Below the pieces are notes generated by a model. The model had not been told where the DNA came from. It was given only the letters and a program-made list of their open reading frames with translations, and did not search any database. The position numbers and the translations under genes were made by a program. A DNA stretch of 64,000 nt from Isoetes taiwanensis (lineage: Eukaryota > Streptophyta > Lycopodiopsida > Isoetales > Isoetaceae), in the NCBI GenBank assembly GCA_021234155.1, contig JAJEKV010000156.1:1186232-1250231 (forward strand), written 5' to 3'. Positions 1 through 10,931 of the stretch are shown here, piece after piece. The first letter of the stretch is position 1; each line of letters begins with the position of its first letter.

Positions 1-1110
1 ATCCCTGTTGCTATGAAGGAATGCTGCAAGACCAAGAAAAATGGGGGGTTAGGTGTGATCAATATAGAGAAGCAGGGTGTAGCTCTTGCAGCCAAATATT
101 TTTACAAGGCAGCCTACAACCAGATTAACCACCCTGTCTCTACTATAATCAGGCATTATCTGGGTAAGTGCACCTCTTATGGGTGGAGGAATCTCAGAAT
201 CAATCTACCCCATTCTATCTATTTTCCTTTCTCGGTTCCCAATTCCACCCCTGGCCTGCTTAAGAAGTGGATCAAGGCCTGGGATCAGGTTAAAGGGATG
301 TACATATGGAAAGAAGGGCTGTCTATGAATCAATCTATTTTTTGGAATCCTGCCCTTCTGGCTAATAACTCTTCTTTATGTCTTGCCTGCCACTTCCCTG
401 ATCAAGCCAAGATCTGGATCTCCAAGGGCATTTGTATGATCAGAGATATGTTCAATGATCAAGGAATTATACCCTACAGGGAATCGGTGCTCTCAGGAGA
501 AGAGGACTCCGAAATGCTGTACAATAACATTTGCTTGATGCTTACTCAGGGTATTTGGACTGATGAGGCTAATAATTGGCAACATAAGGGGAAAGCTGAG
601 TTCAAAGTTAAAAATGCTTACAGATATCTGATGAAGGATCAACCCATGACCATGCACATCAAATGGCAAATTGAGAAGGAAAGGTGTGCCAAGAATCTTA
701 ACTTTTTGTGGTCTAGCCCTACCCCCCCCAAGATTAAATCGTTCATGTGGCAATTGTGGCACAAGGCCCTAGCTACGAACAGCAAAAGATATAGGATTCA
801 GATGACAGACTCAGACATTTGTCCTAGATGTTTGTCTCACAAGGAAGATGAGGACCATCTCTTTAGGAATTGCATGTGGTCAGAATGGGTTCTGGAGCTA
901 GCTTCAAACATGATAGGCACTGACCTTATTTCCCTAAGTTCTGCAGATTTCTTTATGCCCGAGCATCCTACGGACTGGAGGATTTATATTATATTATGGA
1001 GAATATGGAAAGGAAGGAATGAGTTCATCTTCAACGATGACATCATCCACCCGGAAGCTGTTATTAAACTAATTGAATATGACATTAGATGGATAACTGC
1101 AGCAGGTTAA
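1..1110 (+). CDS. LINE ORF2 C-terminal part, zf-RVT zinc-binding domain (5' partial)
   Basis: The frame is open from base 1 to the stop at 1108-1110, about 369 residues, with no internal stop. The start is the post-reverse-transcriptase region (KKNGGLGVINIEKQ, the GGLG motif seen after the RT domain in plant LINEs). Residues about 210-300 form the zf-RVT domain: a tryptophan-rich stretch (PPKIKSFMWQLWHKAL), then CPRC and a downstream H-x4-C (HLFRNC). In the L1 family this protein is the endonuclease-reverse transcriptase that copies element RNA at the nicked target. Only the C-terminal third is visible here. The absence of stops suggests a young copy. Confidence 0.85.
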   Translation: MPVAMKECCKTKKNGGLGVINIEKQGVALAAKYFYKAAYNQINHPVSTIIRHYLGKCTSYGWRNLRINLPHSIYFPFSVPNSTPGLLKKWIKAWDQVKGMYIWKEGLSMNQSIFWNPALLANNSSLCLACHFPDQAKIWISKGICMIRDMFNDQGIIPYRESVLSGEEDSEMLYNNICLMLTQGIWTDEANNWQHKGKAEFKVKNAYRYLMKDQPMTMHIKWQIEKERCAKNLNFLWSSPTPPKIKSFMWQLWHKALATNSKRYRIQMTDSDICPRCLSHKEDEDHLFRNCMWSEWVLELASNMIGTDLISLSSADFFMPEHPTDWRIYIILWRIWKGRNEFIFNDDIIHPEAVIKLIEYDIRWITAAG

Positions 1111-1642
1111 TTTTTCATGTAATGATCCTTATTAAGTTTTGGTGCTCTGCAGGGATTATATTCATGTTGCTGCGAAAACTTAAGTGGAAAAGGATGGACG
1201 AGCAAGCGAATAATGAATGGGTGAAGGTTTTTGGGCCTCCAAACCCGGAAGAGCACAATATGCCATGCTTCTGTGGTTGTTGCTGTGATCAAAATTATGA
1301 TGCCCGCAGAGGCATGATCTGTGAAGCCAAGGATAGCAAGGGGCGTTTTAACATGGCGATGGCGGAATCCTGCATCTGTATTTTCTGTACTCTCTCAATG
1401 ATGGTTAGAGGCAGAGGTCGTAAAATGGGGAATCTGAATCTTAAATCCCATTTCTAGCTTCATTTTATCTCATCCCTGGACAATTTCCTATTAGCTGTTG
1501 TGAACCTAACGTATTTGGCCCGGCTTTTTTTTGCTGATTATCCTTTTAAGCCGAATAACTATACGGGTTATACTTCCCTGTAAAAAGTAGTTTTGTAATT
1601 ATACTTCTATAAATATACTTATAAGCCTTCAATCAAAAAAAA
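1..1642 (+). mobile_element. 3' part of an L1-type non-LTR retrotransposon
   Basis: The window opens inside ORF2 of a LINE. The coding part (1-1110) ends in a zf-RVT domain, and about 500 bases of 3' region follow. The element seems to end in a short A run at about 1635-1642, typical of plant L1 tails. A 122-aa open frame at 1089-1457 overlaps the end of ORF2. It has a cysteine cluster near its middle (CFCGCCC) and may be the last part of the element or chance. The 5' end lies outside the window, so no target-site duplication can be tested. Confidence 0.8.
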
Positions 1643-1677
1643 GTTCCACGATTGGGAGAAGGGTGGGGGGGTGGGGC

Positions 1678-1853
1678 CCAACACTAGGAAGACGAAAGGG
1701 AGATGCAACGAGAGCTGATAAGGAAGAAAAGGGAGGAGAAAGAACTTAAATAGGGAGCAAGAAGGGAAAATAACAAAATAACTACATAATAACTACCTCC
1801 GTACTTCTAGAACTTTGTTTTCCTTCTATTCGGTGAAACGAAGGAAAACACCA
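1678..1853. repeat. Dispersed 176-bp repeat ending in a snapback hairpin, copy 1
   Basis: Nearly identical to 14366-14541 in the same orientation; similarity starts at CCCAACACTAGGAAGAC in both. The right end holds a perfect 11-bp stem, TGTTTTCCTTC (1816-1826) pairing with 1840-1850, around a 13-base loop TATTCGGTGAAAC. Outside the stem both sides carry TTCTAGAAC, and TCCGTA/TACGGA are inverted further out. No coding capacity. Confidence 0.85.
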
Positions 1854-2310
1854 TTTCTAGAACTACTACGGATAGACAAGGACAAGCATGCTGAAAAAGA
1901 GGCAGAGGAGAGCAAAGTAGACTACTTAACAAGGGCCAAGAGTAAGAACAATCACAAGCTGGAAAAAATCTAAGAGTTGAGTGAAATAAAATAACTTTAC
2001 TAGGAGATCACACGCTACCCAAGTTTAAAATCTGAAAGAAAACAATATTCTATGGCGTGAGACATATAGCGGTCGAAGAAGAAAGTGGAAAATAAAAAGC
2101 ATAAATGTTTGTTGTAGTGTGGTTGAGAGGCTTTAAATCAAAGTGAAACAACCATTGTGCTTTCAAACTAGGCACTTCAAGCAACCTTGCTCATAGAAGC
2201 CAACAACTAAGCCAAAACATTGTATAATAAGCACAATACTATATCACTTAAAATTACGTAATAGACTTATTTCTCAACTATTATATTAAATATTAAAAAA
2301 TGCCTCTCTG
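1854..2310. other. No gene seen
   Basis: AT-rich sequence with stops in all frames. I see no repeat, promoter or RNA gene here that I can support. Confidence 0.6.
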
Positions 2311-3390
2311 TTAGCAAGCAAGAAGCGGCCAAGGCCAGGTGAGGCAAAGAAGCGATAGATTAGGCAAAGAAGTGGACAGGCCAGACCAAGGAGTAACAAA
2401 AAAGATAGAAAAACTTCTTTGACTTCTAACAGAAGGAAAAATAGCGGTACTCTGTCAAAAGAATGATACTAGACTAAAGCGAAATGCTTGCAGATAGTGA
2501 AAATTTTAGAGAAGCGATCTGGCAGAAAGATGATACTAGAGCCAAAAGCCTTGAGATATAGTTCTTAGTGATTCTCATGATCGGAAAAAGCAAGCTCATG
2601 GCCAGAATCGAGCTCAAGGTAAAACATAATTTATCACCAATATAAAAGTCACTCAGACTTCCATGCTACCGAATTGAAGGGATTTCATGCTGCCAATTGG
2701 TAACAAGAAGTTTTAGCATTTAACGAGGATCTAGTTGAAAAAAGAGGGATGTCTACAAACTACACGGGCAAAATAAAAACTTCAAATAAGACCAGTCTCA
2801 TCTCTTAATGTCTAACAATTCCATCAAGCTTCCTTGACGTTTTACAGAAAAGAAAAGTAGAGTAGTGATTATGGCAGAAGAATGATGGCAGAAGAAAAAA
2901 CTAGAGCCTGGACAAGAGCCTGCAGATAGTTCTTAGCAATTGGAATAGAGCTCCGTGCTACTGATTTAAAGGGAAAAGAAACTTTCAGTGTTGCCGATTT
3001 ACCAGCTAACACGAAACATCTAAGAAAAATTCATACACCAGTTAAAATAGAGATGTTACTGATCTAAATGAAACAGGTCAAACTGCATGGGTACCTGGAT
3101 TTGCAGCCCTATACTTACTGGCCAATCAGCAATATTCATTGATTCCTCTGCATCGATAGATAGCAACACGTCTCTTGATACCTCAAAGCCTTTGTTCTTT
3201 CGAGTTTAGCATCTCTGTGTCTAATTCAAAAATTGATCATGCCTGCCCCTTAGAAAATAAACACCTCTTCTAAATATTGCCATTTCTAAAGCCAGCCTCG
3301 CCACAAGGCTGGCTACTCGGCTTCATAGGCCACTCGACTTCATATTTTATTTCTGAGACTTTTACAGAAAGACAAGCAACTTGCATATTG
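2311..3390. repeat. Dispersed repeat, copy A (uninterrupted)
   Basis: About 1.1 kb that aligns in patches with the sequence on both sides of the 9-kb transposon. 2311-2440 matches 3800-3890 (AGAAGCGG, CTTCTTTGACTT, ACAGAAGGAAAAA). 2655-2755 matches 3920-3930 joined to 12902-12990 (CCATGCTRCC, AATTGAAGGGATT). 3230-3275 matches 13250-13295 (TTGATCATGYCTGCYCCTTA). Copy A has a single ATGC at 2663-2666, where copy B is interrupted and has two. No coding capacity was recognised; it may itself be an old non-autonomous element. Confidence 0.75.
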
Positions 3391-3779
3391 ATCATGATAT
3401 TTATATGTTTCCTTTGAGGCTTTTTATAAATCTGCAGATTGTTCATGATGTTTCTCGAACTAAGCTTTCTCTTTCTCTGTATGCTTTTATATTAAACTTA
3501 CAGTCCATGAGGTTGAGAATGCAAAGAACTGAAAGGAAAACAATAATTTCCATACTTAATGAAACAGATGACAAACAGGGCCGCTTATCTGGAATGGAAT
3601 CAATATTTGCTCCTACTTGTGCAGACAAGACATGGATATTATAGAAACCTTGAGTAGAAATCTGATCACACCAAAATAGCAGATTTTCTCTTCGAAATTT
3701 ATGGCTCCATCTACTCTTGGTTTCAAAGCTGTAAGCGGTCTGCATGAGCCTAGAAAGCTTCGATCACATATCTAGCGAT
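3391..3779. other. No gene seen between repeat copies
   Basis: Short open frames exist on both strands (3381-3644 +, 3443-3745 -), but they overlap, start arbitrarily and show no recognisable domain. I treat them as chance. Confidence 0.5.
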
Positions 3780-3930
3780 GACCGGCAACGACAACTGTGG
3801 GCAAGGCAAGAAGCGGTCAATGCCAAGCTAGGCAAAGAAACGGCCAAAGGAAGCTTCTTTGACTTGTGACAGAAGGAAAAACGAGTAAGGATTTGGCATC
3901 ACCCAATCAAAAAGCCTTAGACTTCCATGC
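3780..3930. repeat. Dispersed repeat copy B, left part (ends in TSD ATGC)
   Basis: Left flank of the 9-kb transposon, matching copy A at 2305-2440 and at the CTTCCATGC near 2660. The last four bases, ATGC (3927-3930), are the left target-site duplication. The repeat resumes at 12898 with a second ATGC. Confidence 0.75.
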
Positions 3931-3952
3931 GGGTAAAAGCACGCTGTGGTGT
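3931..3952 (+). repeat. Left terminal inverted repeat
   Basis: 22 bp starting GGGTAAAAGCACGCTG, the exact reverse complement of 12876-12897. Just inside, a block ACGCCACATTTTGG (3972-3985) also occurs near the right end (12835-12848) in the same plus orientation, so it is flipped relative to the TIR. Confidence 0.92.
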
Positions 3953-4191
3953 ATCAAAAACGTGCATTTTGACGCCACATTTTGGCATCACCTTTGTGGT
4001 AGAATCGGGTGGTGCATACCAAAGCGGAGATTGCGGGAGTGCGAATTAATGAGCGTCGGTTATTTTGAATTTTATGCCACGTCATTGTCCACCTTTTTGA
4101 ATTAAGAAATAATCACCTCTTCTCTGTTTTTTTGCCGCTTCTTGCCGATTGAACCCCTAATGGAGTCGAATTGAACGCCATCGGTTACACG

Positions 4192-6265
4192 ATGAAATCT
4201 CTCCTCAAACAAGAGATTGTGCCCCACGAAGATCTAAAGAAGCTTTGGGGTGACGGGGTTTCAAATAAATCTGCTGGTATTTTCCCCCAAATGTTTTGTT
4301 CAAACTGAAAAATTAAGGCATATGTTTTCTTATATGGGTTGAAGAATCCGAGCAATGAAAAATACAAAGAGTTCATGCAAATTTACAAAAGAATTACAGG
4401 GAAGCCACATACATGGGGTGGAATGGCTCTGGAAACCAGGCGATGGCTTATTATCCGCATATAAAGGGGAGGTCATTAATTGAAGAGCTTCTGGATTATT
4501 ATAAAACTCCCGATGAGAAAGCAGAGGCCGTTCTTCTAGACCCAAGAGAAAGCATAGGCAAATCCAACCCCGACGAGGAGGAAAATAGTAAAAGTGATGG
4601 GGGATGATGAAGATGATAGGGAAAAAACCAAATCGGGTTCCTCTAGACCACACATTCAATCTGAACTCACAATCAAAACAAGAAAAGCGAGCAATGTTAG
4701 AGACCAAAACATGCCATTGCGGGTATGTTCAATTATTAGTTGTGTTACAAACAGAAAAAATCTCAAGCTTGATCTAGATTATTTCTATCAACACGTAAAA
4801 AGGTAACATCAAATCCACTTCAAGAATCGGGTATGTCTACTACCATTTTACATCATGTTGGGTGTATTGTCATGTTGTGTCTCTATGATGCCATCTGTGG
4901 GGCATTTAGGTGCAATGGATGCCGAATGATAGATGAGGTATGTGTGGTGGTGGTGAGTCACTGGCATCCACCATGTCCCACACCACACCCCCACCATCTC
5001 CCACCACTACACTCTACCATCTCCCACCACCACACTCCCACCACACACCACCACCACACTCCACCACCACCACCACACACACACCACCACCACCACTCCA
5101 CCACCACCACACCACACCACCACGGACTCCACCATGTCCCACACCACAATCCACCACCACCACAACCACACCACACCCCACCACCACACCCCATCACCAC
5201 ACTCCACCATGTCCCACACCACACTCCACCACCACCACACTCCACCACCACCACCACACACCCCACCACCACCACCACCAAACCCCACCACCACACCTCA
5301 CCACCACCACACACACCACCACCACCACACACACCACCACCACCCCACGACCACCACACACACCACCACCACCACCACAGCGTGTTGTGTGGTGTGTAAT
5401 GTGCAGCGTATGTTGTGTGGTGTGTGGTATGTGGTGGTGTGTAGAGACTACCTTGTGTTGTGTGGTGTGTGATTGTGGTTTTCCATCAGTACGTGGCATA
5501 CTATGTTAGGAGGCTGACATATACGTAGTGTTTTGTTTTGCAGACTATGGCAGACTTGTGAAGGAATGGTTGGCTGCAACATCAGCTAGGTTTGATAGAT
5601 GCAAGCAACGATTGCAAGCAAACGAGGATAGGAAAAATGATATCAAAAGAAAGATTGAGTTGATGGAGCATAAAGCATCAGAAATTAGAGCTGATTTGCC
5701 TGGATGGCAATCAATCATGACAAGACAAATCCAGCGTGCAGAGGGTGTTCGGGTTGTAAGCGAACTAAAGGATGAAGAGCTAAATGGTACAGTGTTGCCT
5801 GGGCTGAAACAATTAAATAAGGAATTAGCAGAAACTGAAATTGAGCTAAAGGCATGTGAAGACTTCTTCACTGAGCTGCTACCCTCGAATGCAAAGATTT
5901 GAGATTTTTTCCGGCGTAGTGGTCATGACACTCCTTTAGATCCTGCACTTCCAATGCTTCCTGAGGCAGAAGAAGAGGGTGATGAAGGTTGTCCATTTTG
6001 TGGACGTTGTCTGAAATGGGAGGGTAAAATGTTGCCAGTTGTGATAGCAGAATGCAGTCACCAGTATCACATTCCATGTCTATCACACCATTTGAGGTAA
6101 ATATTATCATCTCTAACCCTCGCCTAAAGACTCTATTGATTTTGAATTTGTTTTACGTGACACTCTAGAACCTGCTGTAGCCCCGGTTGTGCCCACATTA
6201 TGACCGACATGGCTTTTGGCTTTTGGTGTTCAAGTGGTACCACAAGAACCAATAGACACAAGTAA
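4192..6265 (+). pseudogene. Coiled-coil plus RING-like zinc-finger protein (transposon cargo), damaged
   Basis: Likely three exons. The first region begins about 4192 (MKSLLKQEIVPHEDLKK) and runs to a donor at 4723 (CGG|GTATGT), with at least two frame changes around 4310 and 4600. The intron holds the CCACCA array and ends TTTTGCAG at 5543. Exon 2 (5544 to about 6100) encodes a charged helical stretch (EWLAATSARFDRCKQRL and on, about 110 aa), likely coiled coil. It then has an in-frame TGA at 5900-5902, an acidic linker and CPFC, C-x-H-x2-H, IPC. Exon 3 (6169-6265) supplies CCSPGC. The Cys/His spacing resembles a RING finger, suggesting a ubiquitin or SUMO ligase-like role; this is inferred. 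It is the outermost plus-strand gene of the transposon. Confidence 0.55.
4939..5476. repeat. Tripartite GTGTGGTG - CCACCA - GTGTGGTG array (left)
   Basis: A short GTGTGGTGGTGG start (4939-4953) is followed by about 415 bases built almost only of CCA, CAC and ACC words (4967-5380). The strand bias then flips abruptly to TGTGGTGTG words (5381-5476). The flanking blocks are complementary to the middle block, so the array could fold back. It lies in the predicted first intron of the RING-like gene. Long His/Pro- or Gly/Val/Trp-rich frames through it are artefacts of the repeat. Confidence 0.9.
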
Positions 6266-6891
6266 GTCCAAAGAGGGGTTTAAGCAAGGTTTGGGAAGTC
6301 TCGATGCTTGTACTCGTGTCTCTTTCATCCCGGCTTAGTCTCTTCCATCCTCGGTTGGCTTAGTCTTTTTTTGTCCTGTTTATTGTATCTAAAGTGCCCC
6401 CGGGGATGAGATCGCCGCTCATTTTAGGGGGCACTTTAGATATATATAAACAGAAACATCGAAAGAGAGTAAAAAGCCCGTGCGTGACCCTCTTGAATGG
6501 TTGTCAACTCACCAAAGCTTGATATTGTTCGCCGCAAAACAATATAGATTCGGCCGCAAACAAGTGCCTTAACTAATGTTTATGATGTTGTCACAGTCTA
6601 CTTGACTTAGTGTTTGCGAAATTGCGTAAATTTGAGACCAAGGATATCCAACGCTTATCCACGCCTCGATCGCTTATGAGGCCTAGAAGATACCTCCCTA
6701 TTGTACCTAGAATTCACCCCATTTGATACTCCTAAGTCAATCCCAGCTGCTGACGACGTGGAGACTCCAAAACGAAATTTGGATAGTCAACTGAATGCAG
6801 TCGTATCAAGTAAGTACCGATGCCACATACATGATTTATTTTTTTGTATTTTTCTGTGGTCTTCCTCATTTCAATTATGTTGCAGAGATAA
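6266..6891. other. Region between RING-like and HAD genes
   Basis: Mostly non-coding. A possible upstream exon of the HAD gene ends with a good donor at 6808 (ATCAA|GTAAGT), and an acceptor TATGTTGCAG ends at 6885. However, a TAA sits directly before the ATG at 6892, so how this exon joins is unclear. 6440-6475 (ATATATAAACAG) could be a TATA region; this is weak. Confidence 0.35.
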
Positions 6892-7769
6892 ATGCTATTG
6901 CAACTGGAAGCCATCAATGAAGAGATTCCTAGTGCATCTCGATTTAGGGGGAAAATTAATTCCCTTGAGATTCATTCTGTACGGGGTCCTTCACCAGAAA
7001 AAAGTTTTGGTGCTGAATATGAGCCAAATGCGGATGCAGGTGATGAAGTTGACAAAGAAACCCCGGATCCTGGACAAGATGCAGACTGCTCAACGAGTCC
7101 AATACAACCTCAACCACGAAAAACCAAGAGATTAACTGAAATTCTCCTTGTTCTGGATTTTAATGGGGTTTTAGGCAAGTTTTATGACTTGAAAGAGAGG
7201 ATCCCTGCATCGGCCGAGCCAGAAGTGACCATCCAGAAATTGAACCATCAAAAGTTCGCAGTTTCGGACACTGGATTTCGGGAGTTCTTAGAATGGTGTT
7301 TTCAAAATTTGAGATTGCATTGTGGTCCAAAGATGGCTAAGAGTAATGTTGACTTGTTGATGAGAAAGTTGTTGCAGGAATATAAGGGCAGATTTCTTTT
7401 TATTTGGAATCAGGATGACTGCACCAACACAAAATTAAAAGTGGTTAATAAGCCAATTTTCCTTAAGGATCTGTCCAAAGTGTACCGGAAATTTTGGAGA
7501 TACCAGATGACAAACACATTGTTGATAGATGACAAATAGATATAAGGGTTCTCGCCAACCAAATTAACACAATGATATGTCCAAATAGTTTTGCTCCCGG
7601 CAAGGTTGGATTCCAATTTCCTTTTGGAGCAACCCAAACCATGGTGGAGGGACTTAAATGCTGCGAAAGTGTGCCCGCTTATGTGAAGGAACATCAAATG
7701 TGGAACATGTGGGATTCTGAAGAGTCGCGCAACTGCATGAAAATGCTCGACAAGTATTTTCATAAATGA
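6892..7769 (+). pseudogene. FCP1/NIF-type HAD phosphatase-like domain (transposon cargo), frameshifted
   Basis: ORF of 215 aa (6892-7539) after an acidic, low-complexity N-terminus. HAD motif I is LLVLDFNGVLGKFYD, with D-x-N-G where active FCP1/SCP phosphatases have D-x-D-x-T, so the second aspartate is replaced. Further on, FLFIWNQDDCT and NTLLIDDK match the later HAD blocks, the latter being the conserved DD motif. The stop after LIDDK (7537-7539) is followed in another frame by a continuing 65-codon stretch to 7769, probably the C-terminal part of the domain, so a frameshift is likely. This family dephosphorylates proteins such as the RNA polymerase II CTD in other organisms; activity here is doubtful. 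It sits between the RING-like and Ulp1 genes on the same strand. Confidence 0.65.
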
Positions 7770-7884
7770 ATCTTGTAAAACTCTTTGAAAGTCAATATAA
7801 GTAAAAAAATTTCTATGATATGTGTTGTACTTTTTCAATTTAAAATATTTGAATGGATTGTGAGCAAATGTTCTCATGTGTGTT

Positions 7885-8663
7885 TAGAACTAGAGATGAT
7901 AGAACTTCGGCAGTCCCTGACTATCTAAAGCCAAATACCCATCTGGAAGTGGTGCTGAGTGGAACTGAAACTGTCGTGATTAGCTCCACCAACATCAAAA
8001 TTTTGGAAGCTGATACGCAGTGGTTCAATGATCAATTGATCCTCCTCTTCTCTAGGTGATACTTTCATCTGATTTGTGATCATCAGGATTGTGCCAGATG
8101 ATATGCATATGTTTGCAGATACATGAAATACTACTTGATTCTCCAAGGAATGAGCCATCCCTTTCATTTCTTTGACCCTCTTTTTCACTCGACATTGTCC
8201 AAGGACACAAATAGTTACAAACCAATAAGGAAACATGTGAATCTGGATAAGTGCCAGTACATATTTTTGCCTGCTTGTGATGGACATCACTGAACCTGTT
8301 TTCTGATTGTAAGCCACGCGTGTCTCGCACAGAGATATAAACAAGGGATATATCACTTTGATAGCTCGGGCTTGCATGGCAGAAGCAGACATATTGAGAG
8401 GTTAGTGCTTGCTCATTGCATTTTGCTGTTGTGGCACAATGACAACAAACTTTGAGTGCAGGTTCCTGGAATTGCTTGGACACAATAATTTCAGCTTTAC
8501 AACCTCAGATGTTGTGAAAATTTCCAGAACGCCTCTTCAAACCGATGGTCATTCATGTGGCCCTGCCGTATGTTCGTTTATGCACAAATTTGTGAGGGGG
8601 TACTTGAAAGGAGTGAATATATTGTTGCATGATCTAGTAAGTCAACTTAAATGCAGCAGATAA
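7885..8663 (+). pseudogene. Ulp1-type (C48) SUMO/ubiquitin-like protease domain, one nonsense codon
   Basis: Four exons join in frame through GT-AG borders: 7885-8055, 8119-8308, 8333-8400 and 8462-8663. Exon 1 has the typical Ulp1 entry (IKILEADTQWFNDQLI). Exon 2 has the strand before the catalytic histidine (YIFLPACDGHH). Exon 3 has the catalytic aspartate (YHFDSSGLHG). Exon 4 has the glutamine and cysteine (PLQTDGHSCGP). So the H-D-Q-C set of C48 peptidases is readable. The tryptophan that normally follows the histidine is a TGA stop (8291-8293), the only break I see. Ulp1 enzymes cut SUMO precursors and conjugates in the nucleus. Ulp1 domains are repeatedly found in plant and animal DNA transposons. 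Exon 1 may begin further upstream, at ATG 7853, or join the HAD gene. Confidence 0.8.
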
Positions 8664-9044
8664 ACCAAACTCTGTTATTGACAAAGTGTGGTTAACTGCA
8701 CGTTGTGGACATTTCAGACCAGGATCTAGTTGATGTTAGAGTGTTCATGCTTGAAGTTTTAAGATTAGAAGCAACAAAAGCTAGAACTGAGAGGAACATA
8801 TGTATTGGGAAGTATGTAGGTGCATGAGCCACCTCGTACTTAAATCACTGTATATCTTTCTTATGTACATAATTGTTATTGTAACCTCGATTCATTTCAA
8901 TGAAAATTCATATTCAATTCATCTCACAAACAAAGGAATCAAGTGTTTCAGAAGAATTCAAATCTTCAAAAGAAATCAAGACAAACTCATTTTCACAGCT
9001 GAAGCACAAAACTTCACATGAGTTCTGAAAACTACATAATGGTT
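8664..9044. other. Spacer between convergent Ulp1 and transposase genes
   Basis: AT-rich with no supported coding. It must hold the 3' ends of both convergent transcripts. CAATGAAAATTC-type AT-rich words near 8900 are compatible with polyadenylation signals but not diagnostic. Confidence 0.4.
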
Positions 9045-10903
9045 TTACATTTCATCATCATCAGAAAGAACTTCGGGTAAATTCTGTAAAATTTTCTCCT
9101 CATCTAAAGGATCCAGCCTATATACAGTCCTGTTTTGACGTTTAGTTGGTGGCATGTGAAGTCTCACAGATCTGTGTTGTGAATACTATGCCTAAGGCGT
9201 CTTTACTGCAAAGATCATAGCTGACGGTTGATCTTGCGCCCTTCTTGTAATACATACCTTCTATGACACTATCACCGGCGAGGTACCATGTTCCATTGAG
9301 TTGGAAGTCTTTCTCCACTATCCATTTTGGTTTTGTGCACATCAGAATCCAAAATTCAGAACCCTCATCATTCCCTTTCGGAGCAACGACAGCAAAATTA
9401 TCACCAACTCTAAGTGCCTCTGCTAACATCGTGGGATTGGAGGAGAACAGATTTACGGTCCTCAATGTCAGCATGCACATTGGAGGATGGTACAATAACT
9501 TGAAGTTTCCAATCATCAACGTAGTGCTTGTTCACACAACTGTCCCACATGCCATCCAAGCAGTAGCTGCAGAAGCATGAAAGTTCCCTCGTGTGCAACT
9601 GCAATGGAGATTCAGGATTGAATGCATGTACACAATGGATCTGCCTAGTGTCCAAAATCCTTTCTGCACCCCATGCTTTCTTTCTATCTATATCCTCCAC
9701 CTTGACTTCCCAAAAGAACCTTTTTATATTCTTCCTCTTACTGGTTTCAGATGTGTTCATCCACTCGGATGTTCCACAAGTAAACATCTCTTCGGCAACT
9801 TCTACCACTTCATGAGCATTACCCAATTTTATGCTGTTGTATTTTAATTGCAGTTGTCTTAACCATCTCTTCAACTCAGCAGCTTTGCCATCGTGTTCAC
9901 CTTTCCCGTGGTTAGAACCAAAACAATTCCACATCATATAGACATCAGTGTCGTTTGTGTACCTAGCCACAAAGTAAAATGGTCTAGAAGCCTTGAATTG
10001 AGATGCTGCACCATCTGAAAACACATAATGTCTCTTTGGAACCCTTCCTTTCTGCTCCAGATATTTGTGGTGCTTCATGAAGCAGTGTTGCACGAACAAA
10101 GTATCGTGTTCCCTATCATCTGATACATAGTAATGTGTTTCCTTGATAATCTCATCTGCCACTGAGTCATACTGATATGTTATTTGAACCAAAATGGTAA
10201 TCTGGTTATTGACCCAGCGCATCGACTGCACCTCCTCTTGTTCCTTGAATGTATAGTTCTCTGCAAAATCCACTACCGAGAGACATGCATCTGCTGGGAG
10301 ATTCTCCAGAAGCTCCTTAAACTGTTTTGCCTGCCATTGGTACCTGAAATTATGCAGTGGAAAGATTTTTAGACGCTCTTTCAGTTTATCCAGAAGCTCC
10401 TTGGGTTCTGTCTCATTGTACTGATGAGTCAGTCTCCTACCAGAACTCGAGACATTGTCTTTTTCATAGTCAATGTACTCCCATTTCACTTTCCTACTGC
10501 CACTTCCTTCCATGGGACAGGTCTGAAACTTCTTGATTCCACACAGCTCACAATTTCCAAGGATGCACGCCTTCTTGTGAAACTCATCTAATTCACTCTT
10601 TGGACACAATATAGATCTCCACAAGCTTCCCAGACTTGCAATTTTATGCTTTGGTGTGCCCCCGCATTGACCAAGTTCATGTGATCTACAAACATCGCGA
10701 GTGCAAGTGCAATTCTTCTGGATGTTTGGTTCTCATCCCATTGAGTCCATCCACTAGCATTTGCATCCTCACGTCTTTAATGCAACAAAGAACTATTGAA
10801 GTCCTTCAATTTCACAACAAACCAGGGTTTTAGCTTCTCAAAAGCTCGAAGACGAATCTTAATTTCTGGATGTTGGTCCAGAAACCTCTTGAACAATAGC
10901 ATC
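9045..10903 (-). pseudogene. DDD-like transposase, main exon region, frameshifted
   Basis: The core is a 404-aa ORF (10624-9410). N-terminal to it a further frame (10903 to about 10650) has FLDQHPEIKIRLRAFEKLK with one stop. The core starts with a zinc-binding-like set (CILGNCELCGIKKFQTC). It then shows three acidic motifs: VVDFAENY (D1), FSDGAASQFK (D2) and HGKGEHDGKAAELKR (D3), with spacing like DDD/E transposases. Near 9440 the frame shifts into a conserved-looking tail (GDNFAVVAPKG, WYLAGDSVIEGMYY, 9519-9142). Near 9155 it shifts again into an acidic tail ending at 9045-9047 (LSDDDEM). This should be the enzyme that cuts and joins the element's TIRs. I propose Sola-like on the triad and the 4-bp TSD, not on a family match I can verify. 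Confidence 0.7.
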
Positions 10904-10931
10904 TGCATGAAATGAACACTAAACTGTTAGG

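Noticed and set aside
4833-5509. Long overlapping frames rich in His/Pro/Thr or Gly/Val/Trp in the left array
   Set aside because: They are translations of a CCACCA/GGTGGT repeat in all frames and both strands, with no start context or domain.
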